From assembly GCF_009495745.1 (NCBI RefSeq), contig NZ_WIDQ01000002.1:434001-498000 (forward strand): a stretch of DNA of 64,000 nucleotides, written 5' to 3'. This DNA is from Niveispirillum sp. SYP-B3756. GTDB lineage: Bacteria; Pseudomonadota; Alphaproteobacteria; Azospirillales; Azospirillaceae. The stretch's first letter is position 1; the number at the start of each line of letters is the position of its first letter. Below are positions 17,226-27,557 of the stretch, piece by piece. The position numbers and the translations under genes are program-made. The notes beneath the pieces were generated by a model. It was not told the DNA's origin and ran no database searches. It saw only the letters and a program-made list of their open reading frames with translations.

Positions 17226-18082
17226 GCGGGGGCGACTGGATCCAGGCGCTGGCCGCCTTCGACCGGCGGGGGGAGGCCTGCGTGTTGGTCACGGTGACCG
17301 CGGCAGCCGGCTCCACCCCGCGCGCCGCCGGAACGAAGATGCTGGTGGGGGCGGACAGTTTGCATGGCACCATCGGCGGCGGTGCCTTGGAATTCGCCGC
17401 GGTTGAAACCGCCCGCGCCATGCTGGACCGGGGGGAGGCTACCCTGCGCAGTGAGGCGCTGCCGTTGGGGCCGAAGCTGGGGCAATGCTGCGGCGGCCAT
17501 GTCACCCTGCTGCTGGAACCGATCCTACCACCCCGCCTGCGGGTGCTGCTGTTTGGTGCCGGGCATGTGGCCAAGGCGCTGGTGACGGTGCTGGGGACAT
17601 TACCCTGCCGCATCGTCTGGGTGGATAGCCGGGCAGCGGAGTTCCCCGCCAGCCTGCCGGATAATGTAACCGCCCTCTGTAGCGACCAGCCGCTGGAGCA
17701 GATCGCCCGCCATCAAGGCTTCACCCATCTATTGATCATGACGCATGACCACGCACTGGATTACCAACTGACAAGGGCTGGACTGCAGGCCGGAGGGTTT
17801 GCTTATGTCGGGCTGATCGGCTCGGCCACCAAGCGCGCCCGCTTCCTGTCGCGCCTTGCCCGCGATGGGGTGGTAACCGGTGGACTGACCTGTCCAATTG
17901 GGTTGCCTTCCATCAGTGGTAAGCATCCTGGCGAGATCGCTGTCGCAGTTGCAGCAGAAATTTTGGCGAGCAGTGAAACCATCCGGATCGGCAAAAATTC
18001 AGGTAGTATCGTTACAAACGATATGGAGTGTTCTAGCTGTTTTGCGGTTTGTGAAGCTATGCGCCCACCACATGATCGGTAG
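17222..18082 (+). CDS. xdhC: XdhC, molybdenum-cofactor insertion chaperone for xanthine dehydrogenase
   Basis: A 286-residue protein that binds sulfurated Mo cofactor and delivers it to XdhB. The N-terminal XdhC/CoxI domain shows VLVTVTAAAGSTPRAAGTKM and GTIGGGALEF. A Rossmann-like C-terminal domain begins near residue 100 (LRVLLFGAGHVAKALV). The conserved end segment LTCPIGLPSISGKHPGEIAV is present. The last 40 residues are encoded by noticeably more AT-rich DNA and look non-conserved, so the 3' end may have been replaced. It overlaps xdhB by ATGA. No guanine deaminase gene follows. Confidence 0.93.
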   Translation: MSGGDWIQALAAFDRRGEACVLVTVTAAAGSTPRAAGTKMLVGADSLHGTIGGGALEFAAVETARAMLDRGEATLRSEALPLGPKLGQCCGGHVTLLLEPILPPRLRVLLFGAGHVAKALVTVLGTLPCRIVWVDSRAAEFPASLPDNVTALCSDQPLEQIARHQGFTHLLIMTHDHALDYQLTRAGLQAGGFAYVGLIGSATKRARFLSRLARDGVVTGGLTCPIGLPSISGKHPGEIAVAVAAEILASSETIRIGKNSGSIVTNDMECSSCFAVCEAMRPPHDR

Positions 18083-18257
18083 TATGATTAGCGGGGCCTT
18101 TATAGGGTAAACGCCCTTTTCGCTGCGGTGCGATATATCTATAGTGCAAAGCACAACAAGGGTACGCATCTAAGACAGACCCACATTTCAGGGAGCGAAC
18201 GTACAGGGCCCGAAACGTCGGTGGCATCCGCCCCCGTTCAACCTTGTGAGTATCGCT

Positions 18258-18641
18258 ATGAAGACGATCTACACCGCTCTTTTCGTTTCCGCCGTTGCCC
18301 TGCTGGCCGTTGGTCAGTCCAATGCCGCCCCGACCGCCATCAAGCGCGTTTGTGGCGAGGCCCCGGCCGCGCCGGCCGTGATCGAGGGCAAGTCCGCCAC
18401 CGAACAGGCCATGCGCCAGACCGCCGTTGCCGTGCGTGGCTATGCCGACAAGGCCGTCAACTATCTCAGCTGCGTTGACAATGCCGACATCTCCACGGCT
18501 TACCTGTCCCAGCCGGCCTATCGCGCCGCCATCGCCGCCCACCGCGATCAGGTGGTCGACCGTCTGGAAATGACCGTTGGCAGCTTCAACAGCGAACTGC
18601 GCGCCTTCAAGGACCAGCAGTCGCAGGTTGCCTCCAAGTAA
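18258..18641 (+). CDS. Small secreted periplasmic protein of unknown function
   Basis: A 127-residue protein with a clear Sec signal peptide (MKTIYTALFVSAVALLAVG, cleavage expected after SNA). The mature part is helical and has two cysteines (RVCGEAP and LSCVDN) that may form a disulfide. I do not recognise a family. It stands alone, with about 175 bp of upstream DNA after xdhC and a strong hairpin just after the stop. ATG 18258 is used because it begins the signal peptide; a GTG 12 bp upstream is in frame. Confidence 0.7.
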   Translation: MKTIYTALFVSAVALLAVGQSNAAPTAIKRVCGEAPAAPAVIEGKSATEQAMRQTAVAVRGYADKAVNYLSCVDNADISTAYLSQPAYRAAIAAHRDQVVDRLEMTVGSFNSELRAFKDQQSQVASK

Positions 18642-18644
18642 TAT

Positions 18645-18760
18645 ATCGTCACGGTGATCCGTTCCGATCACCGTGACGATAGACCCATCCGCCGGAAGAG
18701 TGATCTTCGGGCGGATGGGTGGCCGGTGACGCCGGCCCGGCGCACGAGGGAGATGGGCAC
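18645..18760. repeat. Hairpin-array intergenic repeat, copy B
   Basis: Three consecutive stem-loops start four bases after the stop of the secreted-protein gene: ATCGTCACGGTGATC (15 bp, 18645-18680), ACCCATCCGCC (11 bp plus 5 more after one mismatch, loop GTGA, 18683-18720), and GGCCGG (6 bp, 18721-18737). The third stem is followed by CGGCGCACGAGGGAGATGGG, which aligns with the core of copies A and C. The first stem may terminate the upstream gene. Confidence 0.6.
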
Positions 18761-18791
18761 CAGACGTCGCTCTCTGACGCTTGCAAGGTTT

Positions 18792-18838
18792 CGACAAGGG
18801 ATGCGGGTGCCGTCGGTGCCTGCATCCCTTGTCGTTTT
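18792..18838 (+). terminator. Strong hairpin with short T-run
   Basis: A 13-bp perfect stem (CGACAAGGGATGC and its complement) encloses a 17-nt loop and is followed by TTTTA. It looks like a rho-independent terminator, but no gene ends immediately before it; it follows repeat copy B. Confidence 0.5.
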
Positions 18839-19365
18839 ACCCCTCATGCGATTCCCCTCCGGTTTACCGGTGCGCTGACCGGCGGAGGCCGAAATTCCCT
18901 TCCGCAAGAAGCCCTCGACCAATGTCGGGAGAGGGGGGCCTCTCTCCACGCGCCCAGCGTGCGGGATAATTGTTGCGGTGCGATATGGGTTTCGTATTGG
19001 AAACCACCATCAGGCCCCTGCTTATTGCCTAGCGGATTTGCGTATGTCGCATGGCGGAACTGTCCGCCTATCTCTTTGATATAAGGGTCTTTTAGCCCGC
19101 GTTTTCCGTGGTTCGGTCGCCCAACGATGATTTGCCGAAGCGGCGTCCCGGTATCTCCGCCTGCTGCGTCGCATCAAAAATCCCTGTATTGTCAAAGCTC
19201 TGTAACATTAACCTTCCCGACCAAGGTCGGGGCTGCCCGCTGCCCGGCTGTGTCACATCGTAGCAGCATCGATCGGCATGGACGGCGATCAGACGCCGCC
19301 AACGGCGCTTCATAAGACGCCGAGCGATGAACGTCCGAGACACGTCGCGACTTCTGGGAGGGCAT
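18839..19365. other. Gene-free stretch before the MHS transporter
   Basis: About 530 bp with open frames on both strands but no codon-start, ribosome-site or family signal that I can support. A 13-nt word, TGCGGTGCGATAT, occurs here near 18975 and again near 18124 upstream of the secreted-protein gene; I could not tie it to a function. The stretch presumably holds the promoter of the transporter gene. Confidence 0.4.
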
Positions 19366-21087
19366 ATGGCAAATGTAACAGCAGGTGGTGCGGTAACCCC
19401 CGCCCCCATGACCAAGGAAGAGAAGAAGGTGATTTTCGCCTCTTCGCTCGGCACCGTTTTCGAATGGTACGATTTCTACCTCTATGGTTCGCTGGCGGCG
19501 GTGATCGCCAAACAGTTCTTCTCCGGTGTGAATGAGACGGCGGCCTATATCTTCGCCCTGCTGGCCTTTGCCGCCGGTTTTGCCGTGCGCCCCTTCGGTG
19601 CCCTGGTGTTCGGTCGCCTTGGCGACATGATCGGCCGTAAATATACCTTCCTTGTCACCATCCTGATCATGGGTGCCTCGACCTTCATCGTTGGTATCCT
19701 GCCCAACTATGCGTCCATCGGCATTGCGGCGCCGGTGATCCTGATTTCCCTGCGTATGCTGCAAGGTCTGGCGCTGGGCGGTGAATATGGCGGTGCCGCC
19801 ACCTATGTGGCTGAACATGCCCCGCATGGTCGCCGCGGTAACTATACGGCCTGGATTCAGACCACCGCGACCTTGGGCCTGTTCCTGTCGCTGCTGGTAA
19901 TCCTGGGCTGCCGCATGTCGATGCCCACGGAGGCTTTCGACGCCTGGGGCTGGCGCATTCCCTTCCTGGTTTCCATCCTGCTGCTGGGCGTGTCGGTCTG
20001 GATCCGCCTGATGCTGAATGAAAGCCCGGCCTTCAAAAAGATGAAGGAAGAGGGCAAGCATTCCAAGGCGCCGCTGACCGATGCATTCGGCAACTGGAAG
20101 AACCTGAAGATCGTGCTGCTGGCTCTGTTCGGTCTGGTCGCCGGTCAGGCGGTGGTCTGGTACACGGGTCAGTTCTACGCCCTGTTCTTCCTGACCCAGA
20201 CGCTGAAGGTGGACGCCGCTGCCGCCAACCTGATGATTGCGGCTGCCCTATTGATCGGCACCCCCTTCTTCATCATCTTCGGCAGCCTGTCCGACCGTAT
20301 CGGCCGCAAGCCGATCATCCTGGCGGGCCTTGCCATCGCCGTCATCACCTATTTCCCGCTGTTCAAGGGCATCACCCACTTCGCCAATCCGGCGCTGGAA
20401 CAGGCGGTTGCCACCTCCCCCATCGTGGTGGTGGCTGATCCGACCCAATGTTCCGTGCAGTTCAACCCGGTCGGCACCTCCAAATTCACCAGCTCCTGCG
20501 ATATCGCCAAGGCGGCCTTGGTGAAGAAGGGCGTACCCTACAGCAACGAGGTGGCCCCTGCTGGCACCCTGGCTCAGATCCGTGTCGGTACGACCGTGAT
20601 CGACAGCTATGATGCTACCGGCGTTGCTGGCAAGACCGAGGTATCGCTGGGCCATGGCCCCAGCAGCACCGCCGCCCCGGCCGATCCGAAGGCTGCCGGT
20701 GCCAGCTTTGAAAAGGCGGTGGCCGATGCGCTGAAGGCTGCCGGTTATCCGCCCAAGGCTGACCCGGCCCAGATCAACTATGTCATGGTGGTGGTGCTGC
20801 TGACCGTCCTGGTCATCTATGTCACCATGGTGTACGGGCCGATCGCCGCCATGCTGGTGGAAATGTTCCCCACCCGCATCCGCTATACCTCCATGTCGCT
20901 GCCCTACCATATCGGCAATGGCTGGTTCGGCGGCTTCCTGCCCACCACCTCCTTCGCCATCGTGGCGGCCACTGGCAATATCTATGACGGCCTGTGGTAC
21001 CCGATCGTCATCGCGGCGGTGACCTTCGTCATCGGTGCGCTGTTTGTGAAGGAAACCAAGGACGTCGACATCTACGCCGACGATTGA
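19366..21087 (+). CDS. MHS-family MFS transporter with large periplasmic-type insertion
   Basis: A 573-residue proton symporter of the metabolite:H+ symporter family (relatives carry proline/betaine, shikimate, alpha-ketoglutarate or other acids). Diagnostic segments are GTVFEWYDFYLYG in TM1, RPFGALVFGRLGDMIGRKYT, LRMLQGLALGGEYGGAATY and GSLSDRIGRKPIILAG. Between two late membrane helices, residues about 335-471 form a soluble insertion of roughly 135 residues with two cysteines, absent from ordinary members. The last helices then follow (NYVMVVVLLTVLVIYV). ATG 19366 has a GGGAGGG ribosome site. The substrate is unknown. Confidence 0.88.
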   Translation: MANVTAGGAVTPAPMTKEEKKVIFASSLGTVFEWYDFYLYGSLAAVIAKQFFSGVNETAAYIFALLAFAAGFAVRPFGALVFGRLGDMIGRKYTFLVTILIMGASTFIVGILPNYASIGIAAPVILISLRMLQGLALGGEYGGAATYVAEHAPHGRRGNYTAWIQTTATLGLFLSLLVILGCRMSMPTEAFDAWGWRIPFLVSILLLGVSVWIRLMLNESPAFKKMKEEGKHSKAPLTDAFGNWKNLKIVLLALFGLVAGQAVVWYTGQFYALFFLTQTLKVDAAAANLMIAAALLIGTPFFIIFGSLSDRIGRKPIILAGLAIAVITYFPLFKGITHFANPALEQAVATSPIVVVADPTQCSVQFNPVGTSKFTSSCDIAKAALVKKGVPYSNEVAPAGTLAQIRVGTTVIDSYDATGVAGKTEVSLGHGPSSTAAPADPKAAGASFEKAVADALKAAGYPPKADPAQINYVMVVVLLTVLVIYVTMVYGPIAAMLVEMFPTRIRYTSMSLPYHIGNGWFGGFLPTTSFAIVAATGNIYDGLWYPIVIAAVTFVIGALFVKETKDVDIYADD

Positions 21088-21116
21088 TCTTCCCATTCCC
21101 CTGATGCTCCAGCCTG

Positions 21117-21147
21117 GGCGGGCCGTGATTGCGGCCCGCCTTTCCTT
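21117..21147 (+). terminator. Rho-independent terminator of the MHS transporter gene
   Basis: GGCGGGCCG and CGGCCCGCC form a 9-bp stem with loop TGATTG, followed by TTTCCTT, 30 bp after the stop codon. Confidence 0.8.
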
Positions 21148-21245
21148 GTGTCCGCCTGGAGAGGGGGCGTTCTTTACCGCTATGCAATATTTCACTTCTG
21201 AATTTTCTACCAAAATTGCGGCGTTTGCGTCAAAATAGGCACATT

Positions 21246-21599
21246 ATGCGTATGCCAGAGAGCCCTTGTGAGCGGCGGCTGCATCCCCGCACCGTGACGC
21301 TGCCAATGTTCCTGATGGTCGCCGGTTACCCGGCGCGCCTGTTGGATTGGTCATTCGGGGGCCTGCGGGTCCGGCTGGAACTGCCGGCCTCAGATTTGGT
21401 GATCGGTATGGCGGTGGATATCACCGTGCTGCGGGCTGATGGCGGCAGCTGGTCGCATTTGCCGGCAACGATTCGCCACCTGGGTGACTGCAAGGATGGC
21501 TCGATCGGGCTGGAATTGCTGGATCGGCCCCATGCTTTTCCCATCTTGCTGGAACTGCTGAATGACAGCATCGATCCGTTGCCGTCAGCGTCTTTCTGA
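21246..21599 (+). CDS. PilZ-domain protein (probable cyclic-di-GMP receptor)
   Basis: A 117-residue single-domain protein. It has the two nucleotide-binding signatures of PilZ: the RxxxR motif (ERRLHPRTVTL) and the D/NxSxxG motif (LDWSFGGLRV), with the expected spacing and beta-strand pattern after them. It probably senses cyclic-di-GMP; the output is unknown. It stands alone, divided from the preceding transporter by a terminator and followed by repeat copy C. ATG 21246 is chosen because it places the RR motif close to the N-terminus as usual; ATG 21252 is equally possible. Confidence 0.75.
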   Translation: MRMPESPCERRLHPRTVTLPMFLMVAGYPARLLDWSFGGLRVRLELPASDLVIGMAVDITVLRADGGSWSHLPATIRHLGDCKDGSIGLELLDRPHAFPILLELLNDSIDPLPSASF

Positions 21600-21695
21600 T
21601 CCCGGCGGCTTGGAGGCCGGCAACCACTGGCCCGGCGCAAGAGGGAACGCAAAATCTCCCTGGATCGGTCACGATCAAGGGAGATTGGGATAAGC
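21600..21695. repeat. Hairpin-array intergenic repeat, copy C
   Basis: It contains the shared core (CTTGGAGGCCGGCAACCACT, then GGCCCGGCGCAAGAGGGAAC) followed by a 15-bp stem with one mismatch (AATCTCCCTGGATCG, loop GTCA). It separates the convergent PilZ and hybrid-kinase genes, where it may also terminate both transcripts. Confidence 0.65.
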
Positions 21696-21696
21696 A

Positions 21697-24600
21697 TCAG
21701 GCGGCCGGCCGCCGCCGTTCCGCTGTCATCTGGGTCAGCAGTGCGCGCAAGGCACCGGGGCGCACCGGTTTGTAGATGATGCGTGCGCCAGCCGCCGTCA
21801 CCGCCTCCCGCACAGCATCGCTGCGGTCAGCGGTGACCACGGCAGCCGGCAGCGCGTCGCCAAACCGGGCGCGTACCAGCGCCAGGGCCTCCAGCCCGCT
21901 GGCACCATGATCCAGATGGAAATCGGTCAGCAGCAGGTCGGGTTTGGCATCGCCCAGGGCGACCAGGGCGGCTTCCCCTGTATTGCCCCAGACCACCTGG
22001 CAATCCCAGCCGGTCAGCAGGGCGCGGGTAGCCTCCGCGATGGCGGGCTCGTTTTCCACACACAGCACCAGCGTGCCCTGCAGCCCCGTTACCTGCACAG
22101 CACTGGTGGGGCGGCGTGGCTCCGCCGGGGTTGCGGCCAGCGGTACCTCCACGGAAAAACAACTGCCCTTGCCGACGGTGGAGCGCAGGCCGATCCGGTG
22201 GCCCAGGATGGCGGCAAAGCGCTCCACAATGGAAAGCCCCAGGCCCAACCCCTTGTCCCGGTCGCCGGGGCCGGTATCCAGTTGGCGGAACTCCTGAAAA
22301 ATCTCCCGCTGGCGTTCGGGCGGGATGCCGGGGCCGGTATCCCACACGTCGATCCGCAGATGGTCGCCCACCCGCCGGCAACCCAGCAGGATACGGCCCT
22401 TGGGCGTGTAGCGCAGGGCGTTGGCCAGGAAATTCTGCAGGATGCGGCGCAGCAGCACCGCATCGGTATCCACACTGGCCCGGCACGGCACGCGGCGCAG
22501 GCGCAGGCCGTGCCGGTCGGCCACCATGCCCAGTTCCTCTGCCAGCGGGCGCAGGATATCGTCCACCATCACGGCGGTGCGGTTGGGTTTCACCACCCCG
22601 GTATCCAGCTTGGTGACATCCAGCAGATCGCCCAGCAACTGTTCCACCGACCGCAGGGCCGCATCCGCCTGGGTCACCAGCGGGTCTTGCCCGCGTTCCA
22701 GCGCGGCGGAGATGAACAGGCGGGCGGCGTGCAGCGGCTGCAGCAGATCATGGCTGACGGCGGCCAGCAGGCGGGTTTTGGCCTGGTTGGCACGGTCAGC
22801 CTCCTGCTTGGCGGCGGCCAGGTCGGTGGTGCGCTCGGCAATGCCGCGCTCCAGCCCCTCATTGGCCGCCCTTAACGCTTCTGCCGCCCGATGCTTGTCG
22901 GTGATGTCATTATAGACGGCGACGAAGCCGCCATCGGGCATGGGGTTGGAACTGATTTCCAGCACCGTGCCATCGGGTCTTGTGCGGTGGAACACGTCAT
23001 CCTGATCGCGGCGTTTCGGGTCCAGCCGGCGCATGAACAGGCTTTCCACCTCGCCCTCGCGCCCGAATTCCCCCCGGCTTTGCAGATAGGAGACGAGCTG
23101 CCCCAACGGTGTGCCAACCGTGATCAACCCCTCTGGCACATCCAGCAGCTCCAGGAACCGGTAATTCCACAGCAGCAGGCGGAAATCCTTGTCTACCGCG
23201 CAGATGCCCTTGCCGACATTCTCCAGGGTGGAGCGCAGCAACATATGCTGGTCCAGAATGGCCCGCGACGCTTCGTCGATGATCGACCGTGCGTCGGAGC
23301 GGGAGAGCCGCCGGTCAGACAGCAGGCTGGCCACCACCACGCGGGCCGAGGCGCTGCCGATGGCACCGGCCAGCAACCATTCGGTGGCCTGGATGGCTTC
23401 GTCATCGATGCGGGCTTCCAGCGCCACCTTGAACTGGTCGGAACGCGGGTTGGACAGTTGCGTCAGGTCCAGAAAGACGGCATCCGCCCGTTTGGTGCCG
23501 ACATAGCGGGCGGCCAGTTCATGCAGGTCGGCCAGGATGGCGCCGCGCGGTGCCTGCCGCCCGTCCCGCGCATCGGAGCGCTGGGAGACGAAGCGCCGCG
23601 CCTGCTGCCGCTCCAGCTCCGACTGACGGGTGACGGCGGAGACCAGTACCAGGGCCAGCAGGTTCAGCCCCAGGCTGATCAGCGCGCCATGGGCCAGCGT
23701 ATCCAGATCATGGATGCCCCCCAGCCCGGCCGGCGTCAGCCAATGGATGCCGAACAGCCCCTCATCCATCAGCGAGCCGGGGATCAGCCCGGCCACGGCG
23801 AAGCTGGGCACCAGCACCGTATAGGCCCAGGTGATGAAGCCGGCACCCAGCCCGGCAATGGCGCCGGCCTTGGTGACACGCCGGAAGAACAGGCCCAGCA
23901 GCAGGGGCGGGGCAAACTGCGCCACCCCGGCAAAGGAGACGGTGCCGATGGTGGCCAGCGGAAAGGTGCTGCCGATGAACAGGTAATAGAAATAGGCCAT
24001 GGTCAGCAGGGCCAGCACGGTCAACCGCCGCACGGTCAGCAGCATGGGCTTGGGATCATCCTGCCAGCGCTTCATGGCCGGGCGATAGGCCATCAGCACC
24101 GGCACGATGATATCGTTGCAGACCATGGTGGAAAGCGCCACGGTGCCGACAATGATCATGCTGGTGGCGGCCGACAGGCCGCCGATGAAGGCCAGCAGCG
24201 CCATGCCGGGATGCCCCAGTTCCAGCGGAATGGTGACCAGGAACGTATCGGCATTGACGCTGCCATCGGGGAACATCAGCAGCCCGGCCAGCGCCACCGG
24301 CATGACGAACAGGTTGATCCCCACCAAATAGGCCGGGAACAGCCAGGAAGCGGTGCGGATATCCCCGACATGGGTATTTTCCACCACCGCCACATGAAAC
24401 TGGCGTGGCAGGCAGATGATGGCCAATGCTGCCAGCAGCGTCATGGTCCACCAGCCGCCATCCAGATGCGGGATCAGCATTTCCCGCAATTCCGGCCGGG
24501 CCAGCGCCTGATTGAAAATCTCCCAAGGGCCGCCGGCCACGGTGAAAACGATACCGCCGCCCACCACCAGGGCCGCCAGCAGCTTTACCAGGCTTTCCGC

Positions 24601-25194
24601 TGCAATGGCGGTCATCAGCCCGCGATGATGTTCATTGGCGTGGATGTTGCGCACCCCGAACAGGATGGCAAACAGGGCCATGGTACAGGTGATGATGAAG
24701 GTGTTCTGGCCCGGCTTGTCCAGCAGGCGACCGCCGAACATATTGCCGGAAATCGCCTCCAGACTGATGGTGATGGCCTTCAGCTGCAAGGCGAAATAGG
24801 GCAGCACCGTCAGCACGGCGATGAAGGTGACAAAGGCCGCCAGCACCCGGCTTTTGCCATAGCGGGCGGAAATGAAGTCGGAGATGGAGACGGTATTTTC
24901 TGCCTTCGCCACCCGCACCATCTTGGCCAGGATGGGCCAGCCCAGCCCGATCATCAGGCTGGGGCCGACATAGATGGACAGGAAGTCAAACCCGCCATTG
25001 GCGGCCCGCCCCACCGCGCCATAAAAGGTCCAGGAGGTGCAATAGACGGCCAGCGACAGGGCATAGAGCAGGGGCGCACGCCCTCCCTTTGCAGCACCCG
25101 GATGCTTGTCCGCCAGCCGGTCGCCCTGCCAGGCGACGCCAAACAGGGCGGCCAGATAGACCAGCGACAGGGTAAGGACCAGCCAGCTCTGCAT
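21697..25194 (-). CDS. Hybrid sensor histidine kinase with N-terminal solute:sodium symporter domain (CbrA/NahK-type)
   Basis: A 1165-residue membrane protein. Residues about 1-500 form a sodium:solute-symporter (PutP-like) domain with about a dozen helices (VYCTSWTFYGAVGRA; ISDFISARYGKSRV). A linker and a PAS domain (about 640-760: RLLLWNYRFLELLDVPEG) follow. The kinase core has the phospho-acceptor His in AAVSHDLLQPLHAARLF, the N-box NALRYTPKG and G-box DTGPGIPPERQ / GLGLGLSIVERF. A C-terminal receiver carries the acceptor Asp in LLTDFHLDHG. Relatives sense nutrient uptake and control carbon/nitrogen use. No separate response regulator gene is adjacent. GTG or TTG upstream starts were not preferred over the hydrophobic start MQSWLVLTLSL. 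Confidence 0.9.
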   Translation of the reverse strand: MQSWLVLTLSLVYLAALFGVAWQGDRLADKHPGAAKGGRAPLLYALSLAVYCTSWTFYGAVGRAANGGFDFLSIYVGPSLMIGLGWPILAKMVRVAKAENTVSISDFISARYGKSRVLAAFVTFIAVLTVLPYFALQLKAITISLEAISGNMFGGRLLDKPGQNTFIITCTMALFAILFGVRNIHANEHHRGLMTAIAAESLVKLLAALVVGGGIVFTVAGGPWEIFNQALARPELREMLIPHLDGGWWTMTLLAALAIICLPRQFHVAVVENTHVGDIRTASWLFPAYLVGINLFVMPVALAGLLMFPDGSVNADTFLVTIPLELGHPGMALLAFIGGLSAATSMIIVGTVALSTMVCNDIIVPVLMAYRPAMKRWQDDPKPMLLTVRRLTVLALLTMAYFYYLFIGSTFPLATIGTVSFAGVAQFAPPLLLGLFFRRVTKAGAIAGLGAGFITWAYTVLVPSFAVAGLIPGSLMDEGLFGIHWLTPAGLGGIHDLDTLAHGALISLGLNLLALVLVSAVTRQSELERQQARRFVSQRSDARDGRQAPRGAILADLHELAARYVGTKRADAVFLDLTQLSNPRSDQFKVALEARIDDEAIQATEWLLAGAIGSASARVVVASLLSDRRLSRSDARSIIDEASRAILDQHMLLRSTLENVGKGICAVDKDFRLLLWNYRFLELLDVPEGLITVGTPLGQLVSYLQSRGEFGREGEVESLFMRRLDPKRRDQDDVFHRTRPDGTVLEISSNPMPDGGFVAVYNDITDKHRAAEALRAANEGLERGIAERTTDLAAAKQEADRANQAKTRLLAAVSHDLLQPLHAARLFISAALERGQDPLVTQADAALRSVEQLLGDLLDVTKLDTGVVKPNRTAVMVDDILRPLAEELGMVADRHGLRLRRVPCRASVDTDAVLLRRILQNFLANALRYTPKGRILLGCRRVGDHLRIDVWDTGPGIPPERQREIFQEFRQLDTGPGDRDKGLGLGLSIVERFAAILGHRIGLRSTVGKGSCFSVEVPLAATPAEPRRPTSAVQVTGLQGTLVLCVENEPAIAEATRALLTGWDCQVVWGNTGEAALVALGDAKPDLLLTDFHLDHGASGLEALALVRARFGDALPAAVVTADRSDAVREAVTAAGARIIYKPVRPGALRALLTQMTAERRRPAA

Positions 25195-25279
25195 CTTGTT
25201 CCAGGGGGCGACGGCGACAGGCGATCAGCTTACACCCTGGCGTGGGGGCGGCGTAGCGGGACTTTGGCCTTGTGTCGTC

Positions 25280-25771
25280 TCACCCTGCCGCGAAGGCGTA
25301 ACTGCGCCCCGCCCGTTTCGCGCCGGTTTTCACCTCAATCAGCTTTGCCTCGGCGGCGGGGGCGCAGGTGGCGGGGCGCATCCAGCCGGGCAATCCCGGC
25401 AACGTGCCATTCGGGTCCGGTGGCACGAAGGACCATTCCCCGCCGCCGCGCAGCTGTACCCGGTGGTCATTGGTGGCGTTCCGTCCGTCGATCACCAGCA
25501 GCCAGATGGTTTCATCCCCCGGCAGGGGGCGGTTGGTCAGCATGGCGGCGGCGCGCTGGCCGGGTTCCCCATTCTCCGCGCTGGCCAGATCGCTGGCCTT
25601 GCTGTTGCCACTGGCGATGCAGACATGCCCGCCATTCAGCGCCAGTGCGGGGCCCAGCGCGATGCCGCCACCAGCGCTGAGTGCCGGTGCGATATCCAGG
25701 CTGGTATCCCCATCGCAAGCCGCCAGCGGCAGCAGGGCCAGCAGGGGCAACAACAGATATGTGCGGCGCAT
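25280..25771 (-). CDS. Lipoprotein of unknown function
   Basis: A 163-residue protein beginning MRRTYLLLPLLALLPLAAC, a lipoprotein signal peptide with lipobox LAAC. The mature part is glycine/alanine-rich with HVCIASGNSKASDL and WLLVIDGRN segments. No family is recognised. The ATG at 25771 gives the tightest lipoprotein signal and has GGA four bases upstream; ATG 25780 is an alternative, and longer frames upstream run through the dctA control region. It is divergent from dctA and lies 85 bp upstream of the hybrid kinase on the same strand. Confidence 0.6.
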   Translation of the reverse strand: MRRTYLLLPLLALLPLAACDGDTSLDIAPALSAGGGIALGPALALNGGHVCIASGNSKASDLASAENGEPGQRAAAMLTNRPLPGDETIWLLVIDGRNATNDHRVQLRGGGEWSFVPPDPNGTLPGLPGWMRPATCAPAAEAKLIEVKTGAKRAGRSYAFAAG

Positions 25772-25901
25772 TGCTTCCATCCACGAATGATATAGCCCCG
25801 GTATCGACCGTCCCTTGGGTGCTGGCAAGGTCGTAAGTTGCCGCTCCCCCTTCATATGGGTGCGTCGGATATTTCGGAAAACCACCCGTCCGACATTCCG
25901 G

Positions 25902-26025
25902 ATTTTCAGAAAATGCCGCATTGCGGCCTTTTCTTGCTGCATCTGCGAAGTCGTTTTGTTTCAAACGATTATCGGGATGGCCTCCCAACCCGGCCTGTTG
26001 GCACGCCGCGTGCCTATAAGGCTCC
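25902..26025 (+). promoter_or_regulatory. Sigma-54-type promoter and possible DctD sites upstream of dctA
   Basis: TGGCACGCCGCGTGCC at 25999-26014 has GG and GC separated by exactly ten bases, the invariant -24/-12 pattern of sigma-54 promoters; only the TT of the -12 box departs from consensus. Upstream palindromes CGTTTTGTTTCAAACG (25952-25967) and ATTTTCAGAAAAT (25902-25914) are candidate activator sites. DctD, a sigma-54 activator, is encoded just downstream, as for dctA in rhizobia. Confidence 0.65.
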
Positions 26026-26077
26026 CAAGCCGCCCTTTCCTGTCCGGGGTGGTCATGGTTCAAACGGGAGGCAAAGA

Positions 26078-27418
<1,341 letters not shown>

Positions 27419-27437
27419 GCCCCAGGGTCTCCCGGCC

Positions 27438-27516
27438 AGGGCCGGCGGTGTGGAACAGTGATGGGGTGCTAAGCGAGACCCCCCATCGCCTGTTCCGTAC
27501 CGCCGGCCCTTTGTTT
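27438..27516 (+). terminator. Long rho-independent terminator after dctA
   Basis: AGGGCCGGCGGT pairs perfectly with ACCGCCGGCCCT. The stem continues inward through GGAACAG/CTGTTCC and GATGGGG/CCCCATC with a few mismatches, and is followed by TTGTTT. It separates dctA from dctB, so the kinase genes are probably transcribed at lower level or from their own promoter. Confidence 0.85.
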
Positions 27517-27557
27517 ATGGTGACGAGCGGTCCCCCAACCCCAAAACGAGGCCCATC

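Noticed and set aside
18121-18990. The 13-nt word TGCGGTGCGATAT present twice, as a possible regulatory element.
   Set aside because: Only two short copies in unlike contexts; not enough to call a site.
22891-25680. A 929-codon plus-strand open frame.
   Set aside because: It is antisense to the symporter-kinase hybrid; the product is rich in Gln, His and Gly with no motifs, typical of an antisense shadow in GC-rich DNA.
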